Assembly: GCF_040187885.1 (NCBI RefSeq)
Contig: NZ_JBDPLH010000009.1
Span: 124,001-188,000 of the forward strand
Source of the DNA: Roseateles_E cavernae
GTDB lineage: Bacteria; Pseudomonadota; Gammaproteobacteria; Burkholderiales; Burkholderiaceae_C
Direction of reading: 5' to 3'
Length of the DNA stretch: 64,000 bases
In this document: positions 53,675-64,000 of the stretch, one piece after another
How the letters are laid out: each line of letters opens with the position of its first letter
Position numbering within the stretch: position 1 is the stretch's first letter
Notes under the pieces: generated by a model
Database searches by the model: none
What the model was told of the DNA's origin: nothing
What the model saw: the letters and a program-made list of their open reading frames with translations, nothing else
Made by a program: the position numbers and the translations under genes

Positions 53675-53695
53675 TGTTCTTCTCCTAGGGCCTGA

Positions 53696-55220
<1,525 letters not shown>

Positions 55221-55228
<8 letters not shown>

Positions 55229-56234
55229 GGTGATCGTCTCCGGAAAACTTGGCTAACAGAATTCTCGCGGCCGTCGAGGCGGCCAGTTGGCCATTCAAGA
55301 CTTGGGCGGTGGTGTCGGCCAGCGCCGCGCGCACGGCGCTGGCCTGGGCGAACTGCTGGCGCAGCCCCGCCTGGATGCGCTCCCACATCCAGGCCAGCGC
55401 CTGCTGGCGGCGCTTCTCGGCCAACAGGCCATTGGCGCCCTGCAGCTCGAGGTACTCGCTGACCGCCGCCCAGAAGCGGTCCAGCCCCTCGCTCTTCAGC
55501 GCGCTGAGTTGCAGCACCTGCGGGTGCCAGGTCTTGACATCGTGATGGGCATGGTCCGGATGGCCGTGCATGCCATACAGGCGCAGGCTGGAGACGATCT
55601 GCGCCCGCGCGCGGGTCGCCGCCGCATCGTCCAGATCGGCCTTGTTGATCACGACCAGATCGGCCAGCTCCATCACGCCCTTCTTGATCGCCTGCAGATC
55701 GTCGCCGGCATTGGGCAGCTGCAAGAGGCAGTACATATCGGTCATGCCCGCCACCGCCGTCTCGCTCTGGCCGACGCCGACGGTTTCGACGATGACGATG
55801 TCGTAACCGGCCGCCTCGCAGACCAGCATGGCCTCGCGGGTCTTCTCGGCCACGCCGCCCAGCGTGCCGCTGCTGGGGCTGGGGCGGATGTAGGCGCGCT
55901 CGTCCATCGACAGCCGCTCCATCCGGGTCTTGTCGCCGAGGATGGAGCCGCCGGACACGCTGCTCGATGGGTCGACCGTCAGCACCGCGACACGATGGCC
56001 CTGCTCGATCAGCATCAGGCCCAGCGCCTCGATGAAGGTGCTTTTGCCCACGCCGGGCACGCCGGAAATGCCCAGGCGGAAGGAGCTGCCGGTGTGCGGC
56101 AGCAGCTCGGTCAGCAAGGCGTCGGCCTGCGCCCGGTGGTCGCTGCGCGTCGATTCCAGCAGCGTGATGGCCTTGGCGATGGCCCGGCGCTGCGCGGGGC
56201 CGGGGCCGGCCAGCAGAGGGGGGGCCCAGCTCAT
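55221..56234 (-). CDS. meaB: MeaB/ArgK-type GTPase chaperone of methylmalonyl-CoA mutase
   Basis: 337 residues, G3E-family P-loop GTPase. Walker A is GVPGVGKSTF, the DPSSSVSGGSILGDKTRM stretch is characteristic of the MeaB/ArgK/MMAA group, the switch/Walker B region is IVIVETVGVGQSE, and the guanine-specificity motif is NKAD. MeaB gates cofactor loading and protects B12-dependent mutase from inactivation. It is translationally coupled to the GNAT gene upstream (ATGA) and overlaps pccB by 8 bp, linking it to the mutase two genes upstream. Confidence 0.95.
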
Positions 56235-56673
56235 GGCCGGACCTTCCAGCGGTATTCGATTTCCAACTCGTTCTCGCCGACCGGCTCGAAGCCATGGCGC
56301 CGGTAGAAGCGGTTGGCATCGCTGAGCTTCAAGGCGCTGAGGGTCACGTCTTGCCCATGCGCTCGTGCCACACTTTTGACCCAGTCCAGCACCCAGCCCC
56401 CCGCGCCGCAGCCCTGCGCGCCGGGGCGGATGAACAGTTGCTCGAGATGCAGATGATCGCCGGCCGGCCTCAGCAGCACGAAGCCGATACGTTCACCATC
56501 GCGCAGGATGGACCGGGTCCGCTGGGCGTCGAACTGGCTGGTGAAGCGATCGCGACTGCGCTGGACATCACCCAGACCGAGCCGAGCCAGGCTCTCGCGC
56601 ATCGCGTCCATGCGCAACGCAAACAAGGCCTCGAAGTCCTCGGCCGCGATCGATGCCAACGACAGGCTGGCCA

Positions 56674-56674
<1 letters not shown>
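56231..56674 (-). CDS. GNAT-family N-acetyltransferase in the mutase operon
   Basis: 147 residues from the ATG at 56674, which shares one base with the mutase stop (TGATG); its own stop overlaps meaB (ATGA). The GNAT fold is visible: HLEQLFIRPGAQGCGAGGWVL contains the acetyl-CoA motif (QxxGxG/A type), and LSDANRFYRRHGFEPVGENE is the usual C-terminal alpha4-beta6 region. The substrate is unknown; position between a mutase and its chaperone suggests either a small-molecule acyltransferase or a lysine acetyltransferase acting on pathway enzymes. Confidence 0.88.
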
Positions 56675-58842
<2,168 letters not shown>

Positions 58843-58925
58843 TGACGGCTCCTGCGAACGCGGCATCATAGCGCTCTCGTTATTCATAATTATAAATTCG
58901 GAACTGACTAGAATCTGATGCCACG

Positions 58926-59573
58926 ATGACTACCACCACCCTGCTCGCCCCCCGCGCCCTCTACCAGGAGGTGGCCGAGCGCCTGCGCCTGCAGATCTTT
59001 GGCCGCGAGCTGGAGCCCGGCGCCTGGATCGACGAACTGAAGCTCTGCAGCGAGATGGGCATCAGCCGCACGCCGCTGCGCGAAGCGCTGAAGGTGCTGG
59101 CGGCCGAGGGTCTGGTGACGATGAAGGTGCGGCGCGGCGCCTATGTGACCGAGATGAGCGAGCGCGATGTACGCGAGGCCTATCAGCTGCTGGCCTTGCT
59201 GGAGAGCGATGCGGCGGCGCGGGTGGCCGAGAGCGCGGCGCCGGCCGAGCTCGACGAGCTGCAGGCACTGCACGAGCTGCTGGAGCGCCAGGTCGGCCAG
59301 CGCGATGCCTTCTTCGCCGCCAACGAGCGCTTTCATCTGCGCCTGCTGGAGATCGAGGGCAATCGCTGGCGCCAGCAGATCGTCACCGATCTGCGCCGCG
59401 TGATGAAGCTCAACCGGCATCACTCGCTGTTCAAGCAGGGTCGCCTGAACGAGTCGCTGGACGAGCACCGGGCGCTGGTGGCCGCCATCGTCCGGCGCGA
59501 CGCGGCAGCGGCGGCCCAGCTGATGCGCCGGCATTTCGAGAACGGACTCAGCGCGGCACGGCCGCAGGCCTGA
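58926..59573 (+). CDS. GntR-family (FCD subgroup) transcriptional regulator
   Basis: 215 residues. The N-terminal winged helix is clear (LYQEVAERLRLQIFGRELEP, SEMGISRTPLREALKVLAAEGLV) and the C-terminal all-helical FCD ligand domain carries the metal/ligand residues around NERFHLRLLEIEGN and DEHRALVAAIVRRD (Asp/His set). It is transcribed divergently from the mutase operon; the 83 bp between the starts contain an AT-rich palindromic core (ATAATTAT, 58886-58893) that could be its operator. It very likely controls propionyl-CoA degradation in response to an organic acid. It converges with the solute-binding protein gene. Confidence 0.93.
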   Translation: MTTTTLLAPRALYQEVAERLRLQIFGRELEPGAWIDELKLCSEMGISRTPLREALKVLAAEGLVTMKVRRGAYVTEMSERDVREAYQLLALLESDAAARVAESAAPAELDELQALHELLERQVGQRDAFFAANERFHLRLLEIEGNRWRQQIVTDLRRVMKLNRHHSLFKQGRLNESLDEHRALVAAIVRRDAAAAAQLMRRHFENGLSAARPQA

Positions 59574-59578
59574 GCCGA

Positions 59579-60331
59579 TCAGCCGGGCGGGCTGTCATCG
59601 GGCAGCCAGCGCTTGTAGATGGTCTGGAAGCTGCCGTCGCGCTTCATCCGGTCGAGCTGCCGCTGCCAGGCCTTGATCACCGCATCGGGCGTCCCGCGCG
59701 AAAAGGCGATATAGCCCTCGGCGCTGGCATAGCTGTAGACGATCTCCAGCGCATCCTCGGCCAACCCGGCCTGGGCCAGGGTCTCGGGCATCGAGATGCG
59801 CTCGGTCGCAAACAGCGGCGCACGGCGGGCCAGCAGCATGCGTATGCCCTGGGTCGGATCGCTGACCCTGACCAGATTCCTGAAGCCCTGGGCGCTCAGA
59901 TGCTCGCTGACATACCAGTCGCGCACGACCAGCACGCCCTCGGCCTTCTTCGCATCATCGAGGCTGCGCAAGCGCACGCCGCCGCCGGCCGGCGCATAGA
60001 GGGCGCTGTAGAACAGGACGATGGGGCCGACCCATTTGAACTGGCGCTCGCGCTCGGGCGTGCGCGCCATCGCGAACAGCGCGGCCGGCGCCGGCCCCTG
60101 CAGATCGCGGAAGGCACGCGCCCAGGGCATGAATTCGATGGCCTGCTGCTGGCCCAGGCGGCGCTGGATCTCGCGCACCATGTCCACCGCCAGCCCCCGG
60201 GCCTCGCCGTCCTGGCTGAAGTTGATCGGCGGGAACTCCTCGCTCATCAGCCGCAGCGCCGGCGCCTGGGCATGGGCAGCGCCCAGCAGCAGCGCCATGA
60301 TCAAACCCACACATCGGCTGAGATACGCCAT
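59579..60331 (-). CDS. Periplasmic solute-binding protein (SBP_bac_3-like)
   Basis: 250 residues with a signal peptide (about 1-22, ending AAHAQA). The remainder resembles the family 3 amino-acid-type binding fold: LRLMSEEFPPINFSQDGEARGLAVDMVREIQRR at the start, FMPWARAFRDLQ, and a C-terminal MKRDGSFQTIYKRWL. No permease or ATPase genes are adjacent, so this may be an orphan binding protein of the type often seen in Burkholderiales. It lies 21 bp downstream of the RES-domain gene on the same strand, so the two could be cotranscribed. Confidence 0.88.
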   Translation of the reverse strand: MAYLSRCVGLIMALLLGAAHAQAPALRLMSEEFPPINFSQDGEARGLAVDMVREIQRRLGQQQAIEFMPWARAFRDLQGPAPAALFAMARTPERERQFKWVGPIVLFYSALYAPAGGGVRLRSLDDAKKAEGVLVVRDWYVSEHLSAQGFRNLVRVSDPTQGIRMLLARRAPLFATERISMPETLAQAGLAEDALEIVYSYASAEGYIAFSRGTPDAVIKAWQRQLDRMKRDGSFQTIYKRWLPDDSPPG

Positions 60332-60352
60332 GGCACTGACTCCAGAACTTGG

Positions 60353-61051
60353 CTAGAGCCGATGCAGATCCGACTTCAGATACCACTCGGCCATGCGCTC
60401 GCCATTCCAGCGCAGTGTCACATGTTCGGCCTGGCGGGCCGGTGGCAGGGTCGCGCGTGGAGTGAACAGCGCCACGCATTGGCCGCCGGCATGGCGCACG
60501 CTGTCGTAGGCGATGCCGGCCAGGCCTTGCTCGCGCTGGCGGCGTCCGAAGGCCTGCGACGCGACATAGCTGTCGGGGTCATGCAGCGCGGCGCTGTCGG
60601 CGCTGCGGCCGTCGCGCAGTTCGACCAGGGCCGCGCTGATGGTCACGCGGTAGCAGCGCAGATCCAGATCGATGGGCGGCTCCTGCGTGCGCAGCAGAAA
60701 GCGCGTGCGGTGGTGGCTGACTTCGGCCACCGCCGTCTCCAGCTGGGCGGCCGCGTAATAGACGCCGTAGCTGCCGTCGCTGAAGCGCGAGCCTTCGGGG
60801 TTCAGATGGGTGAAGGCCGCCATGATGGGACTGCAACCGGGGCCGCTGATGCGCTGCTCGGCGGGCACCAGGCTCAGCTCGCCGACCGCGTCACGCAGCC
60901 TGGGGTTGCCCAGCGCCTCGATCGCGAACACCACCTCCAGATCGGCCGGGTCGGCCACCGCATCGAACAGCAGCACCGGCGGAAAACGGCTGGGTATCAG
61001 GCGGCAGCTGTCGGGCCACAGCAGCTGGACCACACCTTGCCCGCCGCTCAA
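60353..61051 (-). CDS. RES-domain toxin (NAD+-degrading type)
   Basis: 232 residues. The RES fold residues are visible: Arg in CRLIPSRF, SRFSDGSYGVYYAAAQLETAVAEV (Arg, Tyr and Glu of the active-site pocket), and a C-terminal Ser/Asn-rich region (GLAGIAYDSVRHAGGQCVALF). RES toxins such as MbcT and ParT degrade or modify NAD+ or ADP-ribosylate targets. The start overlaps the antitoxin stop by 4 bp (ATGA), the typical antitoxin-first arrangement. Subtype (NAD phosphorylase or ADP-ribosyltransferase) cannot be told from sequence. Confidence 0.9.
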   Translation of the reverse strand: MSGGQGVVQLLWPDSCRLIPSRFPPVLLFDAVADPADLEVVFAIEALGNPRLRDAVGELSLVPAEQRISGPGCSPIMAAFTHLNPEGSRFSDGSYGVYYAAAQLETAVAEVSHHRTRFLLRTQEPPIDLDLRCYRVTISAALVELRDGRSADSAALHDPDSYVASQAFGRRQREQGLAGIAYDSVRHAGGQCVALFTPRATLPPARQAEHVTLRWNGERMAEWYLKSDLHRL

Positions 61052-61470
61052 GACCAGCCACCGCGCTGGGCATCCAGATACTGGCGCACGACGAAGAGAT
61101 CGGCCACCTGCCCGCCCAGCATGCGCTCCAGCGCCGAGCGGCCACCGAACAGCGCGGCGCTATTGGGTTTCTTGATCCAGGCATCGGCGCGCTCCGCCAC
61201 CGGCAGCAGGATCTGCAGCGCGGCATAGATGCCGAAGAGATGGGACAGGCGCTCCAGGGTCGCGCCGTCCAGCCCGGTCTTGATGCGGCCGGCCTTCCAG
61301 TCGTAGAAACTGGTGCGGCCGCAGCCCAAGAGGCGCTGCTGCTCTTCATTGCTCAGGCCCCAGGCCTTGGCGATATTGAAGAAGCTGCGCAGCGCCGCCG
61401 CCGCAGCGGCCGGCGAATGCAGATCGGGCGCGGTGGGTGCCGCTTCGCGGCTTGGAAGACTGAGGGCCAT
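61048..61470 (-). CDS. Xre/MbcA/ParS-type antitoxin
   Basis: 140 residues. An Xre-like helix-turn-helix segment is visible (IAKAWGLSNEEQQRLLGCGRTSFYDWKAG), followed by the MbcA/ParS/Xre toxin-binding helices (LERLSHLFGIYAALQILLP and KKPNSAALFGGRSALERML, the NxxxxFGGxxxLxxML signature). It neutralises the RES toxin next to it and probably represses the operon by binding the inverted repeats at 61505-61555. The upstream 34 bp before the operator are AT-rich for this genome. Confidence 0.92.
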   Translation of the reverse strand: MALSLPSREAAPTAPDLHSPAAAAAALRSFFNIAKAWGLSNEEQQRLLGCGRTSFYDWKAGRIKTGLDGATLERLSHLFGIYAALQILLPVAERADAWIKKPNSAALFGGRSALERMLGGQVADLFVVRQYLDAQRGGWS

Positions 61471-61504
61471 GACACACCTTGTGCTGGATTGCCTGATCCT
61501 CAGT

Positions 61505-61555
61505 GTAAGTTCGATTGCGAACTAAAGTCAAACTTTAGTCCGAAACAGAACTTAC
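61505..61555. promoter_or_regulatory. Nested inverted repeats, candidate operator of the RES/Xre pair
   Basis: Outer arms GTAAGTTC (61505-61512) / GAACTTAC (61548-61555) enclose a tight inner repeat ACTAAAGT (61521-61528) / ACTTTAGT (61532-61539). A third pair GTTCG/CGAAC (61509-61522) overlaps both. On the minus strand TTGACT, a good -35 element, lies at the centre of the inner repeat (61526-61531). The element is 35 bp from the antitoxin start and touches the dctP stop. Confidence 0.75.
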
Positions 61556-62568
61556 TTGCCGCCGCGGATCTTGGCCAGCTCGGCCTGGGTCTCGTTCCAC
61601 AACTCCATGCCCACCTGGGTGGCGATGCCGGCATTGACCTTGGTCAGCTTGTCGCGCATGCGGCCGCTTTCGGCCGGGCTCAGCTCGGTGACCTGCATGC
61701 CCTTGGCCTTCAGATCGGCCAGGGCCTTGGCGGCCTCGGCACGGGTGTCCTTGCGCTCGAAGTCGCGGCTGATCACGGCGGCCTTCTGCAGCACGGCGCG
61801 CTCATCCTTGGACAGGCCGTCCCAGTATTTCTTGCTGACCAGCACGATCCACGGCGCGTAGACATGGTTGGTCACCGTCAGGTACTTCTGCACCTCGTAG
61901 AACTTGGCCGACAAGATGGTGTTGTAGGGGTTCTCCTGGCCGTCGACCGCCTTGGTCTCCAGCGCGGTGAACAGCTCGGAGTACGGCAGCGGCACGGCAT
62001 TGGCGCCCAGGGTCTTGAAGCTGTCCAGGTAGACGTTGTTCTGCATCACGCGCAGCTTGATGCCGTCCAGGTCTTCCAGCTTGGCGACCGGCTTCTTGTT
62101 ATTGGTCAGGTTGCGGAAGCCGTTTTCCCAATAGACCAGACCGACCAGGCCCTTTTCTTCGAGCTTGGCCATCACCTTCTGGCCGATCGGGCCGTCCAGC
62201 AGCGCATCGGCTTCCTTGGTGTTGTTGATCAGGAAGGGCGTGTCCCACAGCGCCATTTCCTTGGTGATGCCCACCAGCGTGGCGGTCGAGCCGACCATCA
62301 TTTCCTGCGCGCCGCCGATCAAGGCCTGCTGCATCTGCGTATCGGGCCCCAAGGCCGCGCCGCCGATGGCGCGCAGCTTCATCTTGCCGCCGGACAGCTT
62401 CTCGACGTTCTCGGCCAGCACCTTGGCGGCGCGGCCCTGGTTGCTGGCCTCGGCCAGGCCGTAGCCGAAACGGATCAGGCGCGGCTTGATGTCCTGGGCC
62501 TGGGCCAGCGGGGCGACGCAGGCCAGCGCAACGGCGGCCAGCAGGGTACGGCGAAGGGTGTTTTTCAC
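61552..62568 (-). CDS. dctP: TRAP transporter substrate-binding protein DctP
   Basis: 338 residues from the GTG at 62568, which has AAGGAGA 8 bp upstream; other in-frame starts are weaker. A signal peptide (about 4-25, ending PLAQAQ) is followed by the DctP fold, with the carboxylate-binding Arg region GIKLRVMQNNVYLDSFKTLG and AVDGQENPYNTILSAKFYEV typical of C4-dicarboxylate-type binding proteins. It delivers an organic acid to the DctQM membrane complex encoded just upstream. The dctM-dctP gap of 40 bp carries a short tetranucleotide repeat. Confidence 0.95.
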   Translation of the reverse strand: MKNTLRRTLLAAVALACVAPLAQAQDIKPRLIRFGYGLAEASNQGRAAKVLAENVEKLSGGKMKLRAIGGAALGPDTQMQQALIGGAQEMMVGSTATLVGITKEMALWDTPFLINNTKEADALLDGPIGQKVMAKLEEKGLVGLVYWENGFRNLTNNKKPVAKLEDLDGIKLRVMQNNVYLDSFKTLGANAVPLPYSELFTALETKAVDGQENPYNTILSAKFYEVQKYLTVTNHVYAPWIVLVSKKYWDGLSKDERAVLQKAAVISRDFERKDTRAEAAKALADLKAKGMQVTELSPAESGRMRDKLTKVNAGIATQVGMELWNETQAELAKIRGGK

Positions 62569-62586
62569 GGAAGTCTCCTTATGGAT

Positions 62587-62610
62587 GATCAATCAATCTA
62601 TCTATCAATC
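62587..62610. repeat. Short tetranucleotide repeat between dctM and dctP
   Basis: Six consecutive NATC units (GATC, AATC, AATC, TATC, TATC, AATC) reach into the dctM stop codon. It lies 18 bp before the dctP start, close to the ribosome site; a change in repeat number could alter spacing. The array is imperfect and short. Confidence 0.5.
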
Positions 62611-63901
62611 AGCGCATCCACGCCACCGGCGCGATCACGATCTGGGGGAACAACACAAACAGGATCAGGATCAGGGTGTAGGTGATCAGGAAGGGGTTCA
62701 CGCCCTTGATCACCTGGTGCATCGACAGCCGCCCGACGCCAGCCACCACATTGAGCACCGTGCCCACCGGCGGCGTGATCAGGCCGATCGCACCGTTGAG
62801 CACGAACATCAGGCCGAAATACACCGGGTCGATGCCGGCCTTGACTGCGATCGGCAGCATCACCGGCGCGAAGATCAGGATGGTGGGCGTCAGGTCCAGC
62901 GCGGTGCCGATGACCACCAGCGTGATCATCATCACCGCCATCAGCAGGCGCGGCGACTCGATCAGCCCGCCCAGCCAGCCGCTCAAGGTGCCCGGCAGAT
63001 CGGCCAGGGTGATCATGTAGCTGGCCACCTGGGCACCCGCGCAAAGGAACATCACGATGGCCGTGGTCTTGGCGGCGCGCACCAGCACCTGGTGCAGCTC
63101 GCCCATGCTGAGCTCGCGGTGGATGAAGAAGGCGATCAACAGCGCATAGAAGGCCGCCACCACGGCGGCTTCGGTGGGTGTGAACACACCGGTCTTCATG
63201 CCGCCGATGATGATGACGGGCATCAGGATGGCCCAGAAGGCCTTGGCCGTCGCGCGCAGGCGCTCGACCATCGGCAGCGCGACGCCGCCGGGCAGGTCAA
63301 TCTTGCGCAGCTGCAGCTTCCAGGCCACCAGCAGGCCCGCGCCCATGATCAGTCCCGGCACGATGCCCGACAGAAAGAGCTGGGAGATCGAGGTATTGGT
63401 CGTCACGCCATAGATCACGAAGGGCATGGACGGCGGGATGATGGGCGCGATGATGCCGCCCGAGGCGATCAGGCCGGCCGATGTGTGCATCGGGTAGCCG
63501 TGGGCCCGCATCATCGGCAGCAGGATGGTGGCCAGCGCCGCAGTGTCGGCCAGCGCCGAGCCGCTCATGCTGGCCATCAGCACCGAGGCGCCGATCGCGA
63601 CAAAGCCCAGGCCGCCGCGGATATGGCCGACCCAGGCCTGCGCCATCGTGATGATGCGCCGGCTAATGCCGCCGGCATTCATCAGCTCGCCGGCCAGGAT
63701 GAAGAAGGGCACGGCCAGCAGCGGGAAGCTGTCGATGCCGGCCACCAGGTTCTGCGCCAGCAGCTGGGTATCCCAGAAGTCCAGCGCCCAGGCCATGCCG
63801 GCACCGGTCAGCACCAGCGCAAAAGCCATCGGCATGCCGATGCCCATCAGCACCAGCATGCCGGCAGAGAAAACCACAAAGGCGAGTGCCTCGTTGCTCA
63901 T
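62609..63901 (-). CDS. dctM: TRAP transporter large permease DctM
   Basis: 430 residues from the ATG at 63901 with GGAG upstream; a GTG at 63910 overlapping the dctQ stop is an alternative. About twelve hydrophobic helices. Family marks are GIGMPMAFALVLTG, DSFPLLAVPFFILAGELMNAGG, SGSALADTAALATILLP, PPSMPFVIYGVTTNTSI and GLITPPVGTVLNVV. It is the ion-coupled transport channel of the TRAP system in the inner membrane. dctQ precedes it and dctP follows, the common Q-M-P order. Confidence 0.96.
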   Translation of the reverse strand: MSNEALAFVVFSAGMLVLMGIGMPMAFALVLTGAGMAWALDFWDTQLLAQNLVAGIDSFPLLAVPFFILAGELMNAGGISRRIITMAQAWVGHIRGGLGFVAIGASVLMASMSGSALADTAALATILLPMMRAHGYPMHTSAGLIASGGIIAPIIPPSMPFVIYGVTTNTSISQLFLSGIVPGLIMGAGLLVAWKLQLRKIDLPGGVALPMVERLRATAKAFWAILMPVIIIGGMKTGVFTPTEAAVVAAFYALLIAFFIHRELSMGELHQVLVRAAKTTAIVMFLCAGAQVASYMITLADLPGTLSGWLGGLIESPRLLMAVMMITLVVIGTALDLTPTILIFAPVMLPIAVKAGIDPVYFGLMFVLNGAIGLITPPVGTVLNVVAGVGRLSMHQVIKGVNPFLITYTLILILFVLFPQIVIAPVAWMR

Positions 63902-63906
63902 GACAC

Positions 63907-64000
63907 TCACTCCACGTCAGCACCATGGCCGAGATCCAGCGGGCTGCCACGCAGCAGCTGGACCAGGGCCATCAGACCAATGAAAACCGCGCTCAGCAGC
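63907..64000 (-). CDS. dctQ: TRAP transporter small permease DctQ, 3' end only
   Basis: Only the last 31 codons are inside the window; the rest lies to the right. The visible residues (AVFIGLMALVQLLRGSPLDL) are typical of the C-terminal helix end of DctQ proteins. The stop is 6 bp before the dctM ATG. Confidence 0.75.
   Translation of the reverse strand, partial: LLSAVFIGLMALVQLLRGSPLDLGHGADVE

Noticed and set aside
58843..58925. Cobalamin riboswitch upstream of the B12-dependent mutase
   Set aside because: The gap is only 83 bp and lacks the B12 box; regulation is better explained by the divergent GntR protein.

Overview
The window is GC-rich chromosomal DNA of a betaproteobacterium. Gene order points to the order Burkholderiales, probably a Roseateles/Rubrivivax/Leptothrix-like lineage: leuC-leuD-leuB-asd-fimV-truA-trpF-trpB-trpA-accD-folC-dedD-cvpA-purF, smc-zipA, and dapC-dapD-pilU-dapE. 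This placement is inferred from synteny and protein style; no database search was possible. Most of the window is core genome, densely packed, with many 1-8 bp start/stop overlaps (ATGA, GTGA, TGATG).

Layout. (1) 1-3.4 kb: two uncharacterised genes (the first cut by the window edge) and a sigma-54-type AAA+ regulator with an altered GAFTGA loop; this may be the end of a contractile-injection-type gene cluster that continues to the left. (2) 3.4-16.6 kb: a small conserved gene and ligA, then a block (MFS exporter, LysR regulator, SDR oxidoreductase, CorC/HlyC-type protein, chemoreceptor) sitting between ligA and zipA-smc. (3) 16.7-25 kb: queF, a bacterial SET-domain protein, then a tightly coupled run dapC, dapD, pilU, dapE, prmB and an ABC-F ATPase. 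(4) 25-28.1 kb: an OhrR/Ohr peroxide module with a clear palindromic operator, an asparaginase, and lexA with an SOS box. (5) 28.2-29.1 kb: a tandemly duplicated tRNA cassette (Ala-Glu-Asp twice) downstream of gltX. (6) 29.1-46.5 kb: the long purine/folate/fatty-acid/tryptophan/leucine housekeeping block, all on the minus strand, including the pilus-associated fimV. (7) 46.5-51.1 kb: a LysR regulator coupled to leuC, a Bug-type solute-binding protein, and an unusual secreted protein that fuses a degenerate 5'-nucleotidase-like domain to a TIGR03790-type domain. (8) 51.2-59.6 kb: a complete propionyl-CoA to succinyl-CoA operon (mutase, GNAT protein, MeaB-type GTPase, carboxylase beta and alpha subunits, VOC epimerase candidate) with a divergent FCD-type GntR regulator. 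(9) 59.6-64 kb: a solute-binding protein, a RES/Xre toxin-antitoxin pair with a nested inverted-repeat operator candidate, and a TRAP transporter (dctP, dctM, 3' end of dctQ).

The genes describe a type IV pilus-bearing, chemotactic heterotroph that makes lysine, leucine and tryptophan, uses organic acids through Bug/TTT and TRAP binding proteins, and degrades propionyl-CoA through methylmalonyl-CoA. The least ordinary items are the 48.8-51.1 kb fusion protein, the possible injection-system edge at 1-3.4 kb, the RES/Xre operator structure at 61.5 kb, and the duplicated tRNA cassette.
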